Below, in pieces: positions 60,499-64,000 of a DNA stretch of 64,000 nt (position 1 is the stretch's first letter; each line of letters opens with the position of its first letter). A program made the translations under genes and the position numbers. This stretch comes from JAAELZ01 sp965223465 (GTDB lineage Bacteria > Pseudomonadota > Gammaproteobacteria > Arenicellales > Poriferihabitantaceae). The notes below the pieces were generated by a model. That model made no database searches, was not told the DNA's origin, and saw nothing but the letters and a program-made list of their open reading frames with translations. The stretch covers positions 310,001-374,000 of the forward strand of contig OZ245025.1 of the NCBI GenBank assembly GCA_965223465.1, given 5' to 3'.

Positions 60499-61761
60499 AT
60501 GGACGCTGCCTGGTTACTCCTATTGTTACCACTGGCCGCCACTTCTGGTTGGTGGTTAGGCGCCAAACGCGCGCAATCTGGTGACAAACAGGTCAACGAA
60601 TTGGACCCTTCCTATTTACTCGGAATCAACCAGTTACTCGCGCTAGACGATGATGAAGCACTGACCGCGTTTCTGGAAACGATGGATCACCAACCCAAAT
60701 CAGTCGAACTGCAAATGGTGTTGGGCAATTTATGCCGGCGCAAAGGCGAGTACGAGCGAGCCAGCTTAATCCATCAGGCTATTTTGAACCACCAATCGCA
60801 TGACAATGAAACACGCAAACAAGCTCAGTTCGAATTGGCGCAGGATTATCAGGCTGCGGGTTGGTTGGATCGTTCAGAAAGCTTGTATGTAGAATTGCTA
60901 AAAAGTGAAACTTATCAGGTAGATACGGCAAATAATTTGCTTCGGATATATCAACATGAAAAGGATTGGGAAAGCGCTATTCAGACGGTTAATTTGCTGC
61001 GAGATTTAGGCCACCAGACAGACACACTGCTCGAACAGTTGGCACATTTTTACTGTGAGCTATGTGAAGCACATATTAAACAAGGACGGTTCCCTGGCGC
61101 TGAGGCGTATCTAGACGAAGCCCGAGAAATTGATCCAAATAATCCGCGCGTGGTAATTTTGCAGGGCAGAATGGCTTCATTTAAAGGTAATCATACCAAA
61201 GCGGTTGCCGCCTGGAATAAATTGGAACTGATCGCGCCTACGTATTTAGGGGTTGCGATTAAGCATATTCAAGATAGCTTTCAGTTATTGCAGGATAAAA
61301 CAGCGTATATCACCTTTCTGAAAAAAGCGGTCAAATCAAGCCAGGATCCAGAAGTGCTTTCTGCTTTGCTAGAGGCATTGAAAACAGAAAATAACCAGAG
61401 CGCCAGTCAGTTTTTACTGCAATACTTAAAAGATAGACCCAATATTTCGAGCCTCAGGCAAGTTTTGCTCAATTGGAAGGAGGTGCCTGCCCAAATCGAA
61501 CGTGACGAGTTATTGTCTCTGGTGAATATAATGGCTAACCTAGTACGCGGAGAAGGTCGATTTCAATGTCATGAATGTGGTTTTAAGGTCGAGCGTTTTG
61601 AATGGGTATGTCCGGGTTGCCAGTCTTGGGGCACTTATGAGCGGAACGTAATAACAATCGAAGCAAAACAGGCTCGCCAGCTAAGCTATCAGTATCGAGT
61701 CACAGATAAGACCGATAAATTACAGTCTGCACCAAACGATCGAGCGAAAACATCAAATTGA
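60499..61761 (+). CDS. lapB: LPS assembly protein LapB (YciM)
   Basis: A 420-residue inner-membrane protein that, with FtsH, regulates LpxC and so lipopolysaccharide amount. An N-terminal membrane segment (WLLLLLPLAATSGWWLG) precedes many TPR repeats (about 30-340) and a C-terminal rubredoxin-like metal site (CHECGF and CPGCQSW). The arrangement matches the family. Confidence 0.93.
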   Translation: MDAAWLLLLLPLAATSGWWLGAKRAQSGDKQVNELDPSYLLGINQLLALDDDEALTAFLETMDHQPKSVELQMVLGNLCRRKGEYERASLIHQAILNHQSHDNETRKQAQFELAQDYQAAGWLDRSESLYVELLKSETYQVDTANNLLRIYQHEKDWESAIQTVNLLRDLGHQTDTLLEQLAHFYCELCEAHIKQGRFPGAEAYLDEAREIDPNNPRVVILQGRMASFKGNHTKAVAAWNKLELIAPTYLGVAIKHIQDSFQLLQDKTAYITFLKKAVKSSQDPEVLSALLEALKTENNQSASQFLLQYLKDRPNISSLRQVLLNWKEVPAQIERDELLSLVNIMANLVRGEGRFQCHECGFKVERFEWVCPGCQSWGTYERNVITIEAKQARQLSYQYRVTDKTDKLQSAPNDRAKTSN

Positions 61762-61872
61762 AGTTTGATGCGGTTTACGGGTGAAAAAAGCGTAGATAAT
61801 TCGCCGCTTAACTGAATTATAGGGCTCAAATCGGATAAAATCCGCGGCTTATATTAATACTTTGTTTTCTGT

Positions 61873-63198
61873 ATGAAAATTACCGTAGTAGGGACTGGTT
61901 ACGTCGGTCTAGTAAGCGGCACGTGCTTGGCTGAAATGGGTCATCACGTTGTTTGCATTGATACCGACCAGGAAAAAATTAACAAGCTAAAACAGGGCGT
62001 TATTCCTATTTATGAGTACGGTCTCGAGGGCATGGTGATTGAAAATATCAAGCATAAGCGACTTGAATTTAGCACCGATATACGACATGGCGTTGAACAT
62101 GGCGAAATTGTCTTTATTGCGGTTGGTACCCCCCCCGATGAAGATGGTTCGGCTGATCTGCAATACGTGTTGTCAGTAGCCGATTCGATTGGCCAGCACA
62201 TGGATGACTATCGGGTAGTCGTGACCAAATCTACCGTACCTGTCGGCACCGCTGAAAAGGTTCGTCGCACGCTCAGAAAAGCTCTGAAGGCACGCGGTGC
62301 TGATCTCGAATTTAGTGTTGCGTCAAATCCTGAGTTCCTCAAAGAAGGTGCAGCGGTTGAAGATTTCATGAAACCGGATCGTATTATCATCGGTACCGAC
62401 GATGAACGCGCGCGTGCTTTGTTACAAAAATTATACGCGCCTTTTAATCGCAATCACGAGCGTGTGATTTTTATGGATATTCCGTCCGCCGAGCTTACTA
62501 AGTATGCGGCCAACTCTATGTTGGCAACCAAAATATCGTTTATGAATGAAGTGGCCAATCTTGCTGAACTATTAGGCGCTGATATTGAAGCGGTGCGCAA
62601 GGGTATTGGTTCAGATCCACGTATTGGTTATCATTTTATTTATCCGGGTTGTGGTTACGGCGGGTCATGTTTCCCCAAAGATGTTCAAGCCCTCGCCAAA
62701 ACAGCCGTGGGTAAGGGCTTTGAAATGGAACTCCTGAATGCTGTTGAGGCGGTTAATAATAGACAAAAATATAGACCGGTAGAGAAATTGGTTGGGGAAC
62801 TTGGTGAAGACTTAACAGGTAAAACCATTGCTTTATGGGGCCTGGCATTTAAACCGGATACCGATGATATGCGTGAAGCGCCAAGTCGAGTTGTCATTCA
62901 ATCACTGATTGAACGCGGGGCGAAAGTTAAAGCATTTGATCCAGTCGCTTATGATGAGGCGCAGCGTATTTTCAAGGACGAACCTAATTTGACCATATAC
63001 CATGACGAACCCTATGAAGTATTGGCAGATGCCGATGCGTTGGTGATCGTGACCGAGTGGAAAATGTTCCGCGGCGTGCAGCTATCTAAGGTGAAAGCAG
63101 TGATGCGGGGTAATGTCGTAGTTGATGGCAGAAACGTATTTAACCCCGATGCGGTACGCGCATTGGGTATGATCTATCATGGAATTGGCCGCGTCTAA
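61873..63198 (+). CDS. ugd: UDP-glucose 6-dehydrogenase family protein
   Basis: A 441-residue NAD-dependent sugar-nucleotide dehydrogenase. The N-terminal Rossmann motif is VVGTGYVGLVSGTCLAEMGH, and the catalytic Cys is in YPGCGYGGSCFPKD. The UDP-Glc versus GDP-Man or other substrates cannot be settled by eye; UDP-glucose is the most common. The product (UDP-glucuronate) feeds capsule or lipid A modification. Its end overlaps hldE by 20 bp, unusual but tight. Confidence 0.92.
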   Translation: MKITVVGTGYVGLVSGTCLAEMGHHVVCIDTDQEKINKLKQGVIPIYEYGLEGMVIENIKHKRLEFSTDIRHGVEHGEIVFIAVGTPPDEDGSADLQYVLSVADSIGQHMDDYRVVVTKSTVPVGTAEKVRRTLRKALKARGADLEFSVASNPEFLKEGAAVEDFMKPDRIIIGTDDERARALLQKLYAPFNRNHERVIFMDIPSAELTKYAANSMLATKISFMNEVANLAELLGADIEAVRKGIGSDPRIGYHFIYPGCGYGGSCFPKDVQALAKTAVGKGFEMELLNAVEAVNNRQKYRPVEKLVGELGEDLTGKTIALWGLAFKPDTDDMREAPSRVVIQSLIERGAKVKAFDPVAYDEAQRIFKDEPNLTIYHDEPYEVLADADALVIVTEWKMFRGVQLSKVKAVMRGNVVVDGRNVFNPDAVRALGMIYHGIGRV

Positions 63199-64000
63199 AC
63201 TCAGCCAACTCGCTGGCGCGCGCGTACTCGTGGTAGGTGACAGCATGCTGGATCGTTATTGGATGGGTGATGTTGAGCGTATTTCACCAGAAGCGCCGGT
63301 TCCGATTGTATCGGTAGTAGATGAACAGCAGCGTCTGGGCGGGGCAGCCAATGTCGCTAAGAATGTTGCCAGCGTGGGTGCAAACCCGGCACTGTTATCG
63401 ATCGTGGGCGACGACCTGGCCGGTAAGGAACTTGCGCACATGCTCGAAGAGGCCAATATTGAATCGCACCTGCAATTTGATGATGGGATGAAAACCACGG
63501 TTAAATTACGTCTCATTTCTCGTAACCAACAATTGGTGCGTGCGGATTTCGAATCAATACCGAGCCCCGCTGCCTTACAAAACAGTTTAGGTGTTTTTGA
63601 TAACTTACTTGAAGATATCAAAGTGGTATTGGTCTCTGATTATGGCAAGGGTGGAACGCGTAATATTGCGAAAATGATTGCTGGCGCGCGTGCGCAAAAC
63701 ATCCCGGTTTACATTGACCCGAAAGGTACGGACTATTCAGCCTATCAAGGGGCAACTATGATTACCCCCAATTTGAGTGAATTTCAGCAAGTGGTCGGCG
63801 AGGTCGATGAGCTAACCGAAATCAATGCGCGGGCCCAAGAGTTGATGCAAAAGCTGGAACTGGGTGCTTGTCTAATTACCTTGAGTGAGCGCGGTATGCT
63901 ACTTTGTCAACAAGGCGAAGAACCAGTACATCAGGCAACCCGCGCACGCGAAGTGTATGATGTAACAGGTGCGGGAGATACGGTGATTGCGATGATGGCA
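63179..64000 (+). CDS. hldE: Bifunctional heptose kinase/adenylyltransferase, N-terminal part (3' end outside window)
   Basis: The first 274 codons are in the window and the frame is open to the edge. A PfkB-type sugar kinase fold is seen: VLVVGDSMLDRYWMGDVERISPEAPVPI at the start, GGAANVAKNVA, and the active-site motif DVTGAGDTV at the edge. HldE phosphorylates heptose-7-phosphate for LPS inner core and then adenylylates it; the adenylyltransferase half is beyond the window, so a kinase-only HldA cannot be excluded. ATG 63179 overlaps ugd. Confidence 0.92.
   Translation, partial: MELAASKLSQLAGARVLVVGDSMLDRYWMGDVERISPEAPVPIVSVVDEQQRLGGAANVAKNVASVGANPALLSIVGDDLAGKELAHMLEEANIESHLQFDDGMKTTVKLRLISRNQQLVRADFESIPSPAALQNSLGVFDNLLEDIKVVLVSDYGKGGTRNIAKMIAGARAQNIPVYIDPKGTDYSAYQGATMITPNLSEFQQVVGEVDELTEINARAQELMQKLELGACLITLSERGMLLCQQGEEPVHQATRAREVYDVTGAGDTVIAMMA

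Noticed and set aside
1..64000. CRISPR array, tRNA or rRNA genes
   Set aside because: No regularly spaced direct repeats, cloverleaf with T-loop motif, or rRNA-like sequence was found on reading either strand.

Overview
The window is chromosomal DNA of a gammaproteobacterium. The order cannot be fixed from sequence alone. Evidence is the run of cell-envelope and housekeeping genes in gammaproteobacterial neighbourhoods: rlpA-dacA-ybeD-lipB, lptD-surA, ubiK-comM, ffs-dnaX-ybaB-recR, rseP-bamA-skp-lpxD-fabZ-lpxA-lpxB-rnhB-dnaE, gyrA-pheA-tyrA-aroA-cmk-rpsA-ihfB-lapA-lapB and ugd-hldE. LptD carries the four-cysteine pattern, GyrA has the GyrA box, and IhfB and LapAB are present, all as in Gram-negative gammaproteobacteria. 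Several usual neighbours are absent from these clusters: lipA, amgK, pdxA/ksgA, dxr/uppS/cdsA, accA, serC and hisC. The lineage is therefore rearranged compared with Escherichia or Pseudomonas.

Layout. 1-7.4 kb holds peptidoglycan, lipoate and outer-membrane assembly genes. 7.4-30.3 kb is comM (yifB), split in two by a mobile element of about 21.4 kb (about 8424-29837). 30.3-47.8 kb holds a gamma-glutamylcyclotransferase-like gene, the 4.5S RNA gene, DNA repair and replication genes, and the envelope/lipid A operon. 47.9-51.0 kb is a minus-strand cell-wall block: bactofilin, a split M23 peptidase, a lytic transglycosylase and a Sel1-repeat protein. 51.2-64 kb holds gyrA, aromatic amino-acid genes, rpsA, ihfB, lapAB, ugd and the start of hldE.

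The element. A large serine recombinase gene sits just inside the left end. The two element ends carry perfect 18-bp inverted arms beside a shared TGT. Joined in a circle they would form a 42-bp attP with a 6-bp spacer, as expected of a large serine integrase. Precise removal would restore a 504-codon comM. Cargo on the left is AT-rich and regulatory or DNA-related: a possible ADP-ribosyltransferase-fold protein, a DUF3768 protein, a RadC/JAB protein, a RuvC-like protein lacking expected catalytic residues, and an XRE regulator with a probable operator. Cargo on the right is mostly exported: a secreted EEP-family nuclease, small signal-peptide proteins, a 2506-residue SpvB/FG-GAP/RHS polymorphic-toxin-like protein with an overlapping candidate immunity gene, a lipoprotein, and a pair of exported proteins, one proline-rich and one coiled-coil. 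An IS21-family insertion (27153-29620) has truncated a small XRE gene near the right end.

No tRNA, rRNA or CRISPR array was seen. The most noteworthy items are the comM-specific serine-recombinase element with its reconstructable attP, the giant SpvB/RHS protein with a large helical insertion and its tail/immunity pair, the RuvC-like/RadC/XRE/DUF3768 module, the ART-like protein beside the recombinase, a probable tau/gamma frameshift site in dnaX, and a frameshifted M23 peptidase gene beside bactofilin.
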